Shown: positions 22,318 through 33,059 of the stretch, one piece after another
Layout of the letters: each line of letters starts with the position of its first letter
How positions within the stretch are numbered: position 1 is the first letter of the stretch
From: Chaetoderma sp. LZ-2023a
Taxonomy: Eukaryota > Mollusca > Caudofoveata > Chaetodermatida > Chaetodermatidae
Direction of reading: 5' to 3'
Assembly: GCA_034401795.1 (NCBI GenBank)
Contig: CM067367.1
Location: forward strand, 32,439,733-32,503,732
DNA: 64,000 nucleotides
Position numbers and translations under genes: made by a program
Notes under the pieces: model-generated
Database searches by the model: none
What the model was told of the DNA's origin: nothing
What the model saw: the letters and a program-made list of their open reading frames with translations, nothing else

Positions 22318-23339
22318 GTAAGTGAAAACAATAGCACTAGTTTATATTTATTAAAGGTACCATTATTAAAACCCCTTAGCATTGTCAGAGTAATACTTAA
22401 TTTATGTTAACTATATTTTATCTGATGTCCATAACACTAGACGCTTTGCAACAGAACATGCGGTAATGTAGACGACACTGGTAACCATTCTCATCGATTT
22501 TCATCATTATGCCTTGAATGTTATTCCCAATTCGGATGCGTATGATATTCTCAAATAGTCTCTTATAATAATACATTAAATCTGATTCAAATCTGATTTC
22601 GCTGAGAATGTGGAAGTGAAGCCGTTGGTCAGCCTGTTTGCCTGAATGCCTTGGAAACTCAAGACTCAAAGACCTGTCTACACCATTGAATGAAACAGTG
22701 CATACTTATTAGTTGATAGAAGTACTGTATACTGCGCTTCTGGTTGTGTTTATTCATATTAAGGATGGTATACTTTGCATATTGATTAGAAATGGAGTAG
22801 CCATAGATGATGATAAAAAGCATCATATGGATATGCATATTGTATTGTTAGAATCATATTAACCAATTAGCTGCTGGAATTTCAATGTATCAAATAAAGG
22901 TAAATATTCACACCACAATGGTTTAAAATAAAATTGTTAAAATTGTATACTTCTAAAGCTTGCCTTAAATTATGTACCTAGATGTAAGAAAACGAAATAA
23001 ATCTTAGCATATGATGAGTTCATTCCAAATAAATTAACCTTTTTTTTAAAGTTGTGAAATTGAATTGAATTAAATTGTGTACATAGACTCAAAAAAGCTT
23101 AGATACATCTTATCATATGGTGGTTTCATTTCGTATGAATTAATATATATTTTTTAAGTTGTGAAGTTGAATTAGAGACACGACTCCCGGATTCAAATTT
23201 ACAGCTAAAAATTATATTAATTTCTAATGAATGAAATAATCATATGTTAAGATTTACTAAGCCTCTAAAAGTTTACAATTTTAACTATTTTATTTTCAAG
23301 CATTCTGCTGTGAATAATGCACATTTAAAGGACAACTAA
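22318..23339. other. AT-rich intron
   Basis: A weak duplication (TCATATGGTGGTTTCATTTC near 23115 and a similar phrase near 23010). No gene, RNA or known repeat family recognised. Confidence 0.4.
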
Positions 23340-23450
23340 GGGGGTCAACTATTGAATATTTTGAAAGTAATTTGCCTTGAACCTGTTGCTGTAATAGCCA
23401 ACAACAGCTCCAGTCAAATTAGTTTCAAGATATTCAACAGAATATAATAT
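23340..23450. repeat. Isolated hairpin module
   Basis: The palindrome GAATATTTTGAAAGTAATTT ... AAATTAGTTTCAAGATATTC stands here without family A ends. It shows that the hairpin exists as an independent module. Confidence 0.75.
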
Positions 23451-23570
23451 TTTACATTAAAGAGAATTTGTTATTTCTAGTCTCAGTTTTAAAGGATGAA
23501 TTTCTCATGTATACAGAACATTGTTTGTGGACTTTATATAAAATGATATTTTCTTATATTTTTGCACCAG

Positions 23571-23698
23571 ATTGCACCAGCCCATTGGATCTTATCTACT
23601 TGATTGATTCCAGTGACAGTGTCGGACAACAGAATTTTGAACGCATAAAATCATTCCTTATTGCACTAACTCAGGACTTCATAATCGACACTAATGGG
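23571..23698 (+). CDS. VWA domain 4, exon 1 of 3
   Basis: Enters in phase 1 after TTTTGCACCAG with a cysteine (CTSPLDLIYLIDSSDSVG, intact first MIDAS motif) and leaves in phase 0 after ACTAATGGG. The donor GTGCGA is a weak match to consensus. It is supported because the next exon starts VQAGIVQFSS, the exact continuation seen in VWA1 (VQVGIGTF) and VWA3 (LQVGVDTF). Confidence 0.88.
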
Positions 23699-23741
23699 GT
23701 GCGATTTTTATTATTTAAAGTGCTGCTAATTTCATCTTGGA

Positions 23742-24335
23742 TATTGCATTGTACTGATAGATTATGGTTTATAGATTCCATATCATTCATATCCTATAAC
23801 ATTCCTGTTTTTGTGTCACAATTATCTGCCTTGTAATATCACCTAAATGTTGAACAGTGAGCACCACCATTTTGTCTCCTCGAGCGATAGTGTGTGATGT
23901 CATATTAGTGCAAATGTATTACATTCGTTATTATGTAATACTCATCTCGTTGAATATTTTGAAACTAATTTGATTGGAAGTACCAGTCAAATTAGTTTCA
24001 AAATATTCAACAGCTCACTCATATGATTGATTTTATACCACATTACCAAACTATAGCTGGCCCCTCTATGACTGAGCGTACATACTGAGGCAGATGCGGT
24101 AGGTTTTTTCTAATTGGTTGAAAAGAAAATCATGACCGCCATCATAGGCTTTAGAAATGATTCAACATTTAGCTACTAAAGCTTGAATATCTTTCGTTGT
24201 CATCATGATAAAAAGCTCAAATGTCAGGAATGGATTATGGGTAACAAATTCTATCACCTGAATGCTTAGTATGAGATATGGTGAGATTTCCTGTAATATT
24301 ATTACATAGTATAGTGAGTTTATCTCGTGACAATG
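23742..24335 (+). mobile_element. Element E, inverted partner of 60185-60690
   Basis: A ~590 bp element with the hairpin module at its centre (about 23949-24011, GATTGGAAGTACCAGTC loop). Flanking blocks are specific to this family: GATTATGGTTTATAGATTCC, GAGCACCACCATTTTGTC and CTATGACTGAGCGTA. The complement of all three blocks occurs in order at 60185-60690. It starts 43 bp after the weak VWA4 donor. Confidence 0.85.
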
Positions 24336-24389
24336 ACACATTTTATTAGACATTCTTAGGTGGTTATTTTTTTGTCTAATGGAGGAGTC

Positions 24390-24510
24390 TCGTTTTAGCT
24401 TTGCAGCAACAGTGCCCAGTCAAATTAGTATCAAAATATTCAACATAATGTTTATTAAATAGTAAAGACATACAATTTGTACAATTTTGTGGCCTATTAC
24501 TCGGATAACA
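24390..24510 (+). mobile_element. MITE family A, left half of a split copy
   Basis: Short left end fused to the second hairpin arm (GCCCAGTCAAATTAGTATC) and TTTATTAAATAGTAAAGACA. Its right end resumes at 25915, after the TTGGCCCAAC array. Confidence 0.75.
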
Positions 24511-24529
24511 AGACTACCTTGTCCCAAAG

Positions 24530-25880
24530 TACATTGTAATATTGGCCCAACATCATTTTGCTCATTGGCCTAACATTGGCCCAACATGTTTGGCCAATGC
24601 ATCCACCCGACATTGGCCCAACATACATCATATAACATTGGCGCAACATTGGTAGCATAGTTTGGCCCAACATCATTCTGATCATTGGGCAAACATAATT
24701 TTAAAATATTATTACTTAATGTGCACTATATTTAACAAATTGGCAAGGTAAACGACACATTTAATGAAATTTGTTAAATCTGTTACTACACATTGATATT
24801 ATCAAAAGGCAATAAAGCAAGTACACTGAAAACCAAGGGTTTGTAAAGTTCAAAGGGTTGCAAAGGTTTTTAGTTTATAACAGATTGCCTTTATTCATAG
24901 CAGATTTTCAATTGCTTAAGATGTTTTTATAAGACATATTGAACTTATATTACTGTATAGAAGTATTTAGAGGAATGATACTATGTATACCGTATTTGTT
25001 TTTCGATATAGAACTGCTTGCAAAACAATACGCCCAACATGAACTTAATTTAAGCCATTAAAATGTAATATCGAGTTGTTGAGTTACCTCCCTTAAGAAG
25101 TGAATTATTTTTTCCAAACTCAGATTTGCCAACTAATTATCAAATGCATTAACTAATTTTATATAGCAAACAGTAGGCTCATACATTGTCCCAACCCATG
25201 TATGTAACATTATAATATACAGTGGCTATAAGTTTCTGTGCCAACATTGGCCCAACTACTTTAACCTAGCGCAATTTTACCACTGCTATGCCAATGTTGG
25301 CCCAAATGCATGTATTTAACATTAATAATATACACAGGCTATAAGTGTATACCATTTATAATATATATTGCCCATAAGTTGTTAGGCCAACATTGGCCCA
25401 ACAACGTTGTCCCCACAACTTTAACCCAACTGTAATTTTGTCACTTTTATGTCAACGTTGGTCCAATGAATGTATATAATATTTATAATATGCATTGGTT
25501 ATAAGCTGTTGAGCCAACGTTGGCCCAACAAGGGTAACCAATGTAATTTTCCAACTGTTATGCCAACGTTTGCCCAATGCTTGTATATAATATTTATAAT
25601 ATACATTGGTTATAAGTTGTTGGGCCAACGTTGATCCAACAAATTTATCCCAACCGTAATTTTGCCACTGTTTTGCCAATGTACACCAAGCACAAGTATA
25701 TAACATTTATTATATACATGGGCTATAAGGTGTTGGGCCAACAACTTTAACCCAAATGTAATTTTGCCACTGTTCTGCCAGCATTGACGCAACTCTTCAT
25801 TGCCAATGGCGACGGTTATAACCAATTATCAATATTGGCCCAATGTCCAATCTCGACATGCCAACCTTAGCCCAACGTAT
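24530..25880. repeat. TTGGCCCAACA interspersed tandem array
   Basis: The phrases TTGGCCCAACAT and GCCAACGTTGGCCCAAC recur throughout. From about 25190 they form ~120 bp units containing TATATAATATTTATAATATA, TTATAAGTTGTTGGGCC and GTAATTTTGCCACTGTT. Between 24700 and 25180 the sequence is AT-rich without the phrase. Units are palindromic around TTGGGCCAA-type cores. The array lies inside a family A MITE. Confidence 0.8.
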
Positions 25881-25914
25881 TAATGTTATCTCAGTAAGCA
25901 TTTATAATGGACTA

Positions 25915-26012
25915 ATTCGTGCCTTTATGGCGTAATTGATTATGGCATTAGCCTACATATGATGTAGTTGATTATGGCATCATATGATTGACTGTGAAAC
26001 TGGATTCCTCCA
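25915..26012 (+). mobile_element. MITE family A, right half of the split copy
   Basis: GTAGTTGATTATGGCATCAT, then a TGGATTCCTCCA terminal variant, the same variant as in the copy at 37393-37587. Confidence 0.7.
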
Positions 26013-26509
26013 TAATATTGATTTAATGTGTGAATGACTGTCAAAAATAAATCAAGTAAGGTTTTTGTACGTTTCACCTTTGAATCTCATTGTTGTCAGT
26101 TTTTCCTGATCAACGCGGCTAACACAACTTGATGTGAATTTCTTTGTTATGAAGAACATCATTTGACAAATAGAGCAGCTCAAGCAAGCCATAATTTCGT
26201 AACAATTTTATCACATGAATTAGTAAGACCTCAGTTGGAATAACTAAGCATGTGTGCTAAATTTAATATGAAATGGTAGCAAGTTTGAGATTCTATTTAT
26301 CACATCGGCTATTATGTAATATTTTCACATGGATTATTGTTTTATGTCCTGAACATAGCCTAGTACTGTCATGCAACATCCTATCCGCCATTCCTTTGTC
26401 ATGGTCAAGGCCCTTATTCACAGATTTGACATAATAACACCAAAGTGTTATTTTGAAAATATTACAACATGATCACATTGTATTCGCAAGATGTATTTCT
26501 GTATTCTAA
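26013..26509. other. Intron, mostly unrecognised
   Basis: Includes a short fragment similar to element C (ATGAAATGGTAGCAAGTTTG near 26268). Nothing else recognised. Confidence 0.4.
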
Positions 26510-26836
26510 TGGACTTTTCCAGTTTTAGCAATGCCGCCCATCTTTATCTAAGCTCTGCTCACACCATGCTCGTATTGGGATCGATCGATCTCTGAACTCC
26601 CTGACTATCGATTTCCAGGAAACTATGCAGGTAAGCTGTTGAATATTTTGAAACTAATTTGTCTGTGTGCTGTTGTTGCCTATGGTAAAGACATACAATT
26701 CGCACAACGTGTCAGACTATTAAGCGCTAAAGACAGACTATTTCGAACCATACAAGACGTCATGATTATGACGTCAGCATACGTCACTAAGTTGATTATG
26801 ACATCATATAATGGATGGATAAACTGGAAAGGTGAA
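26510..26836 (+). mobile_element. MITE family A copy, truncated hairpin
   Basis: Left end GGACTTTTCCAGTTTTAGC and right end AAACTGGAAAGGTGAA. Only the first hairpin arm is present, and it runs directly into GGTAAAGACATACAATTCG. It ends 43 bp before VWA4 exon 2. Confidence 0.87.
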
Positions 26837-26879
26837 TTATCTAATTAACTTGTATTATCATTAACTGTTACATTATCAG

Positions 26880-27109
26880 GTGCAAGCAGGAATTGTACAA
26901 TTCAGTAGCAGACCATCCCGAGATTTCTATATGAACACATATCTTACCAAAATACTACTACTCCAAGCCATCCATGATCTTCACTACAATTCCATCTCTG
27001 GAGGGATAGATCTTGAAGGGGCACTGCATCTCCTGCATTCTGATATTTTCTCTCTTGCAAATGGTAACCGTCCCACAGTTCCTGATGCTGTCATTCTCAT
27101 CACAGATAG
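26880..27109 (+). CDS. VWA domain 4, exon 2 of 3
   Basis: Enters in phase 0 after ACATTATCAG and ends in phase 2 at GATAG|GTAAGA. It contains VQAGIVQFSS, then SGGIDLEGALHLL where the other VWA domains have GGxTxTxxAL, and the strand DAVILITD. The MIDAS threonine position is isoleucine (or shifted by a one-residue deletion), so the metal site is probably impaired although the first and third motifs are kept. Confidence 0.92.
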
Positions 27110-27219
27110 GTAAGATGGATTTCATTAATCCCTCAAACTTGACTCTTTTAGAAATGCACCACATTCTTCTTCAATTGTACGTGTAGATTATATTTATTAC
27201 TGTGTATATGCCGAAAACG

Positions 27220-27261
<42 letters not shown>

Positions 27262-27304
27262 GTTGTTGGTGGTGGTGGTGGCAGTGGTGGTGGTGGTGGT
27301 GGTG
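27220..27304. repeat. (ATT)n then (GGT)n microsatellite
   Basis: About 13 ATT units, a short TTG stretch and about 12 GGT units. Confidence 0.95.
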
Positions 27305-28384
27305 TTTCGAATCTTAGCTATCATGATGAAACATAAGTCTCTAACAACTTAATATCCCATTCCATAACTTTGACTAATTTAAGAACTAGTCAGCGCTTTA
27401 TAGCAAGATAAATACACATGCCGACTTAAGCATGTGTGGACATATCTATGCATCGCTCTACGTTTGTGGTCGAAGTCAATATGCTATGAGATCAACTCCA
27501 AAAAGTATGATCCCTCATGTAATCTTTCAACTTCATAGCGAAAATTCAAACCCAAAATATTTTATTAAAATCTTCTCTTCCCATGTAAGGATGATTAAAC
27601 TCTCTAGAGAATTGGCTATGTATTGTCCGGCAATAACTTACTTTTCATACATTTGTAGCTGCCTCTACGTTTATTCAGTTTGCCAGATTTTCAATTCCGA
27701 ATCTCAGATATGTAGCCTACACTCATCAATCACTAATAATCAGTCTTGGTTTTGACCGGTAATCATTCACCATCATTGACATGTCTATTTAACGTAGAAT
27801 ATGAAATGAATTTGCCACTACTGACTGGGATGATACCCGTTTGGCACTCAAGAAATAGGGCATGTTAGTATTCACTGTCTTCTAATTCTAATATCTGCTA
27901 TAACATAAGTTATTTTTCAGGTGATGGATTTAATGTTTGTAAAAGTATTTTTAATAAACATTAGATACATGCATAGAATTGGTTTATCTTTTGTTGTGAA
28001 TGAGAGACACTGAGCGCAACTCAACTCAAAAGATAATGTGTTATGTAATAAAAATAGACTGTCATTTTGACTGTGTACTTAGAAGATCATCAGGTAGAAT
28101 GATAGTACCTCTCTGATATCTAGATCAGCTTCTATCTCACCAAGAACCATCCGGATAATTTACATATCAAAGGCCAGTGCCAGTGCAGTGCATTCATTTA
28201 TAAAACTTCTATTCAAACATAAGCAGATTTAGAGCACAATTTCTCACAAAGCAAGTCTAGGCATGAAATAGACTACACAAAAAAAGATGTTTATAACGGA
28301 ATCTAAAATTTTTATTTTGTTTGTTGATGCAATTAATTGCCGGTGATAAAAAGCATTTGGTACCAAATTGTTATGATTCTTTAA
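27305..28384. other. Intron, nothing recognised
   Basis: AT-rich. No open frame is supported by similarity and no repeat family is seen. Confidence 0.4.
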
Positions 28385-28615
28385 GCCTTTAACCCTCGAA
28401 TTCCTTCAAGAAAATTTCAATATTCTCATAGAAAATTTTCATTTGCGAAGAGAAGACTATTTTTGAAAATTTATCACTAGATCGACTGGCTCGGTTTCGA
28501 GCCAGTCATTCAAGTGGTGCTTTTTCAAACATAGTCTCCTGTTGGTCTACAAATGGATATTTTTCAAGACCACTACAGAAACCGTGTTTGACTGGCAGTG
28601 GGGGTGTGTGTTAAA
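28385..28615. mobile_element. Family B hairpin MITE, nearly complete
   Basis: Left edge CTTTAACCCTCGAATTCC and right edge GTGTTAAAGGTT. Centre GACTGGCTCGGTTTCGAGCC near 28485-28505. The family phrases GAGAAGACTATTTTTGAAAA and GTCTACAAATGGATATTTTT are present. Confidence 0.8.
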
Positions 28616-28858
28616 GGTTTGCTGTTATGCGACAACCAATCTTAAAGTATTGCCATCATTTAGCTCCAAAGGCTGGTATATGATATAAATTAAGTTAACT
28701 GTAAATATTTCTGTCAGCTGATTCGTCCGACACCTGTTAGCAAGTCTCTGTTAATCTAACATTTATTATGGCTTAGGATATAATAATCATCAATTCCTTT
28801 GTGACAGATGGAAAGTAATGTATTGGTTGCATAATTAATGTGTATTTGTCATTAACAG

Positions 28859-29070
28859 TGCATCGGAGCATCCAAATATAACAGCGGCTGAAGCTCGCAA
28901 GCTTCACTCATTTGGAATTCGTGTGTTCGTGATCGCTGTTGGAAATAATCTTAACCCCACAGAAATATCAGAGATCTCCAGCAGTCCTGTTAGTGAACAT
29001 ACCATATTCCTCTCCTCATTCACAGAGTTGATATCGAGGCGAAATGAGTTTGCAGACTTACTTTGTAATG
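28859..29070 (+). CDS. VWA domain 4, exon 3 of 3
   Basis: Enters in phase 2 after ATTAACAG and completes LITDSASEHPN. It continues through LHSFGIRVFVIAVGNNLN to the closing cysteine of FADLLCN, ending in phase 1 at AATG|GTGAGT. It carries one N-x-T site (NIT). The phase-2 intron in the third MIDAS loop is unique among the four VWA domains. Confidence 0.93.
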
Positions 29071-29258
29071 GTGAGTGCTTACTTCGTGTGAATTACTTAG
29101 GTCTGATGACAAGCTATGCAAAGAAATGTTGGCAAACAAGTTTTATTTATGCGAATGTGCTAAGTACGAGGGTCGTGTTTACCAAGATGAAATCGTTAGA
29201 ATTGTGAGGATTCCACATTTAAATCATCAATCAACATTTATGTGAGAGTGAGAGCTAA

Positions 29259-29261
<3 letters not shown>

Positions 29262-29338
<77 letters not shown>
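29262..29338. repeat. (GT)n then (GA)n microsatellite
   Basis: A short GT run followed by about 30 GA units. The serine/leucine frame on the other strand is an artefact. Confidence 0.95.
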
Positions 29339-29339
<1 letters not shown>

Positions 29340-29437
29340 GGAGGGGGGTGGAGGGAACATTGTATAATGTGGAATCCATATTTATCCTGAGAACGTTAGA
29401 ATTACTTGTGCTCAAAGTTCTTAAATACACCGTCTAA

Positions 29438-29838
29438 TGGGCCTTTCCATTTTTAGCTATGCCCCGCCCATCTCTAGCTAAGCTCCACTGACACATCGCA
29501 CATGTTGGAATCGATCGATCTCTGAACTCCCTGAGGATCAATTTACAGAAAGCTATATAGGTAAGCTATTGAATTTTTTGGAACTAATTTGACTGGGTGC
29601 TGTTGCAGTTCATGGCAGTAACAGCGTCACATCAAATTAGTTTCCAAATATTCAACAGTATGTTTATTAAATAGCAGAGGCATACAATTCATACAATGAG
29701 TCAGACTATTAAGCATTAAAGACGGAACATATAGAATCATTTATGACGTAATGATATGCCATTATCCTACACGCCGCTTAGCTGATTATGACGTCATATG
29801 ACATCAGATCATCGATGGATACTCTGAAAAGGTGAATT
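29438..29838 (+). mobile_element. MITE family A, full-length copy
   Basis: Left GGCCTTTCCATTTTTAGC, hairpin arms at about 29570-29660 and right ACTCTGAAAAGGTGAA. It carries the ATCGATCGAT and CAGGTAAGC-like segments typical of the left half. Confidence 0.88.
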
Positions 29839-29839
29839 G

Positions 29840-30764
29840 TTGGTTTATTCTTGATAGTTAACAATGTATGGTCCATTTCACAAGCCAACCATAGGTATAT
29901 GTGATTTACATGCCATCATCCCGCAGTACCTAACCATTCAGTCATGTCAGCACTAACCCGGATGTTCGTTGTATATCCGAAGTGTCTAACTATAGACTGT
30001 AGCATACCATTCCAACATATATTATGGAGCCAACCATGCTATCAAACATCTTACAATTTGAATCAATTCTGTGGTAAATCCATTCATATATTATGGTCAA
30101 GTTCGACTCGCTAACTATAGTCAGTTTGCTGGTTTACTGATAATGCGCAGTTGCTATGGCCAGTCGAACTTGATCGTAGTCGACTATAGTTCGTTGGTAC
30201 CCGGTTCCCTATTGAATTATTATTGCAGAAAATTTGCAGCCGGGTACCAGTCTCCATTAACCCTTTCTGTTGTCTGTTTTGATGACCTACGAAAATGGGT
30301 TTCTTTTTGTCCGCTAAAACGTCAAAAAGCGTCCATATGGCATAAAGTGGGAAGGAATATGGGCTTGGGAACATTGACATACAATGGGAAAGCATAATTT
30401 CATCAAACCTAAGTTATTTAGTGAAATATTTACACTTTTATATGTATTTATTCGTGGCAAGCGATCGGTGTCCGCCATTTTGAAATTTACGCAAATATCG
30501 CACTAACCATCTGAACCGAGCTAAAGTGCTATTTGAAGTTCAACTGGTATTCTAGTTAGCTATAGCTAACTATGGTTAGGAGTCGAACTTGACCCAGGAT
30601 GCAACAAAACTAAATACATTGTAGCCATACAAAAGTATGAGAAATCCTATCATTGGTGACATACAAACCAGCACACATCAATCATATCAGCTAGGCCTAT
30701 ATAATATGAATGTTGCAAATGGCTATGGCATGACAAGATGTCGTTTTAAACCAGCATGTCATAC
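29840..30764. other. Intron with short local inverted repeats
   Basis: Near 30095-30260 the phrases GTCAAGTTCGACT, AGTCGAACTTGATC and GTACCCGG / CCGGGTACC form inverted pairs. GAGTCGAACTTGACCCAGG occurs near 30580. This suggests an unclassified hairpin element spanning about 30090-30600. No gene is recognised. Confidence 0.4.
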
Positions 30765-31065
30765 ACAGATGATCTGAAACCCAGTCCCATTTCATATCAC
30801 TGTTTTCAACTGAGTAAAAAATTATCACATTGAACGAGGTTTAGCGAGTGCAATGTGATAATTTTCGACGAGGTTGATAACAATGATATGAAATGGGACC
30901 GAGTTTGAGATTTTATTTTGTCATATAAACTGATATTTTGACCAATTTTCCAGTAAATCCAGCCAATCCATGAAACCCGTTTGAATACACCATGTTACGT
31001 GGCTCATTTTAGTCACTGTGACGCATTACTGGCCAATGTGCCACAAAAGATGATCATAAACAAAA
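30765..31065. mobile_element. Element C, inverted partner of 16986-17215
   Basis: The arms GTCCCATTTCATATCACTGT (30783) and ATGATATGAAATGGGACC (30883) form a hairpin around ATTATCACATTGAACGAGG. The downstream part matches 17010-17210 in reverse complement. Confidence 0.7.
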
Positions 31066-31254
31066 CATCATTATTTCAGAATTGAAATTACTTTTAATCC
31101 AACTTTTTAAATTTCTGCGTCGACCATGCAAATTTACAAACGTATTTCATAACTAGGTAGAACATATATTAAAAATTGTAAATGAACAACAAAACATATC
31201 CAATCGTGTTAATATTTTTGCCATCGTTGTCGCTATGAAACATATACAGGGTCG

Positions 31255-31375
31255 CAGCACATGGGGCATTATTAAATGTTATCTAACCAATGAAAATATT
31301 TCTTATACGTTATCTAACCAATTAAAATCGTTCGCTGAATATTACACATGTTTTCATATCGAGAAATAGTAAACG
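31255..31375. mobile_element. Element D, inverted partner of 14395-14545
   Basis: TATCTAACCAATGAAAATAT and CATATCGAGAAATA match the complement of the copy at 14395-14545. Confidence 0.6.
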
Positions 31376-31750
31376 ATCTTGAAAGCTTTGTTTATCTGAT
31401 AAAGGTCACTCTATTATCATGTCATGGTTGTATACAAGAGCTCTACCGAAACACATGATTAAAGGCTGAAATATATGCAACGAGTATGTGTACCAACGTC
31501 TTTGTCATTTAGCCTGCATCATAACGGTAAGATGAAATAAAATCATGGTCACCATGAGTGTAGAGTTATAAAGTATATTGAATAGCGTCCATTTATAATG
31601 CTCTAAGCAACCAAACATATGTATGAAAAAGCAATTACAAATATTAAATCAGTCATAACAGTTTAACGTAGACCCTACCTAAGGCTTTTTAATCAAACCT
31701 AATCAATCATACATGCATGCACACTTATTCATAGCTATTTCGGCTTACCA
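31376..31750. other. Intron, nothing recognised
   Basis: AT-rich sequence without supportable features. Confidence 0.4.
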
Positions 31751-31755
31751 CGTGA

Positions 31756-31756
<1 letters not shown>

Positions 31757-31789
<33 letters not shown>

Positions 31790-31807
31790 CTGTTGTTGTT
31801 GTTGTGT

Positions 31808-31868
<61 letters not shown>

Positions 31869-31869
31869 A
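31757..31869. repeat. (TTG)n microsatellite
   Basis: About 36 triplets with a few GTGTTTG and TGC interruptions. It ends about 47 bp before the linker exon acceptor. Confidence 0.95.
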
Positions 31870-31916
31870 CTCAATAGAACTATTTTATTTTTCATTTTGG
31901 AATAACTCTTTTTCAG

Positions 31917-31949
31917 AAACATTATTTGCTGCGACACCAACTCCACCAG
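31917..31949 (+). CDS. Linker mini-exon between VWA4 and ShKT1
   Basis: A 33 nt phase 1-1 exon between ACTCTTTTTCAG and ACCAG|GTAAAT, encoding a threonine/proline linker (TLFAATPTPP). Length, phase and composition fit an O-glycosylated spacer. The call rests on splice sites and frame only. Confidence 0.72.
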
Positions 31950-32715
31950 GTAAATGATACAATATTGTATATGCAGATGTTCATTTGTTAATGATCTACC
32001 TGCGTCATTGGAAATCACTAATGCCTTCAATTCATGAATAAATCATATTAACCCTCTGCCGCCCCTTCCCCGCCAGCTAATTTAAGGCACTGACATTTTA
32101 ATGTTAAATGGAAAATTAAGGAAAGCGTTACAGAAATAATTCAATTCAGTGCCTTTGTGGGTATTTCATTGAATCGTGTGGTGTTATAGCTGAAGCAGAA
32201 ACTAATTCAACATACAATCTAAGTCCTCTTTATGTAGATAAATAGTACATTACACACTGGGAAATCTAATTAGATATGCAAGTTTGAAATGTGGCTTTAT
32301 TATAATTTTACACAAGTATAATAGACCTTATGTTTCCTTCACTTATTCATAGGAAGCAATAAAAACCTACTAAGCCAGCCAGAGAATGGACGCCAATCAT
32401 ATTGATGTAGAATATATACTTTTGTAACCCCTGCGCCTCCCCTCCCCCACCCCACCCCAACCCTCCCCACACCTTCTGGATACACTGGTACTGATGACTA
32501 GACACACTACAGCTAGCGATATTTGTTGAAGTACTCGAGCTAGACATTGAGAATGCTGGAAATAGGTTAGCAAGTCTCTTTTAAGTGAGATGTGGTACGA
32601 AAATTGGCCATGCTTACGGACCATGTCGGTGGAATATATTCTGGTGAAAATATGTTGTCAAATTTATTACCAATCTGTCAGATATTAAACAAAACAACTA
32701 GCTGTACACTTGCCA

Positions 32716-32717
<2 letters not shown>
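31950..32717. other. Intron, nothing recognised
   Basis: A C-rich tract near 32430-32470. No gene or repeat family recognised. Confidence 0.4.

Positions 32718-32776
<59 letters not shown>
32718..32776. repeat. (ATT)n microsatellite abutting a splice acceptor
   Basis: About 19 ATT units run directly into TATACAG, the acceptor of ShKT1. The repeat therefore occupies the polypyrimidine-tract position. Confidence 0.95.
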
Positions 32777-32779
32777 CAG

Positions 32780-32911
32780 ATTTTCTGATAGCCACTGGCA
32801 AACCAATTTGTCACGATACTATCTCAGATTGTGACCAGAATGATTATGACCATTGTGCAAACTTTGGTGTCTGGGCGCGGCAAAACTGCCCAAAATACTG
32901 TGGTTACTGCT
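32780..32911 (+). CDS. ShKT domain 1 exon
   Basis: One ShKT (six-cysteine) module in a phase 1-1 exon, between ATTATACAG and TGCT|GTAAGT. The cysteine pattern is the standard one: ICHDTISDCDQ, then HCANFGVWARQNCPKYCGYC with the typical WA-x-x-NCPxxCGxC ending. In matrix proteins such modules act as small disulfide-bonded units, not necessarily as toxins. It marks the switch from VWA to VWC modules. Confidence 0.94.
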
Positions 32912-33059
32912 GTAAGTATGCATCACATTGCATATGATTAGACATTATTTTACGATATCATGTGATATTTTAGGAAAATCATATTATTCTCAACTTTAGA
33001 TAACGTGATGATAACATTTCTTAGTTCAACTATTTATGTGATGCAAATATACATCACTA

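Noticed and set aside
30071..30397. 108-codon open frame
   Set aside because: It lies over the nested inverted repeats and is mirrored by an open frame on the other strand. No domain recognised.
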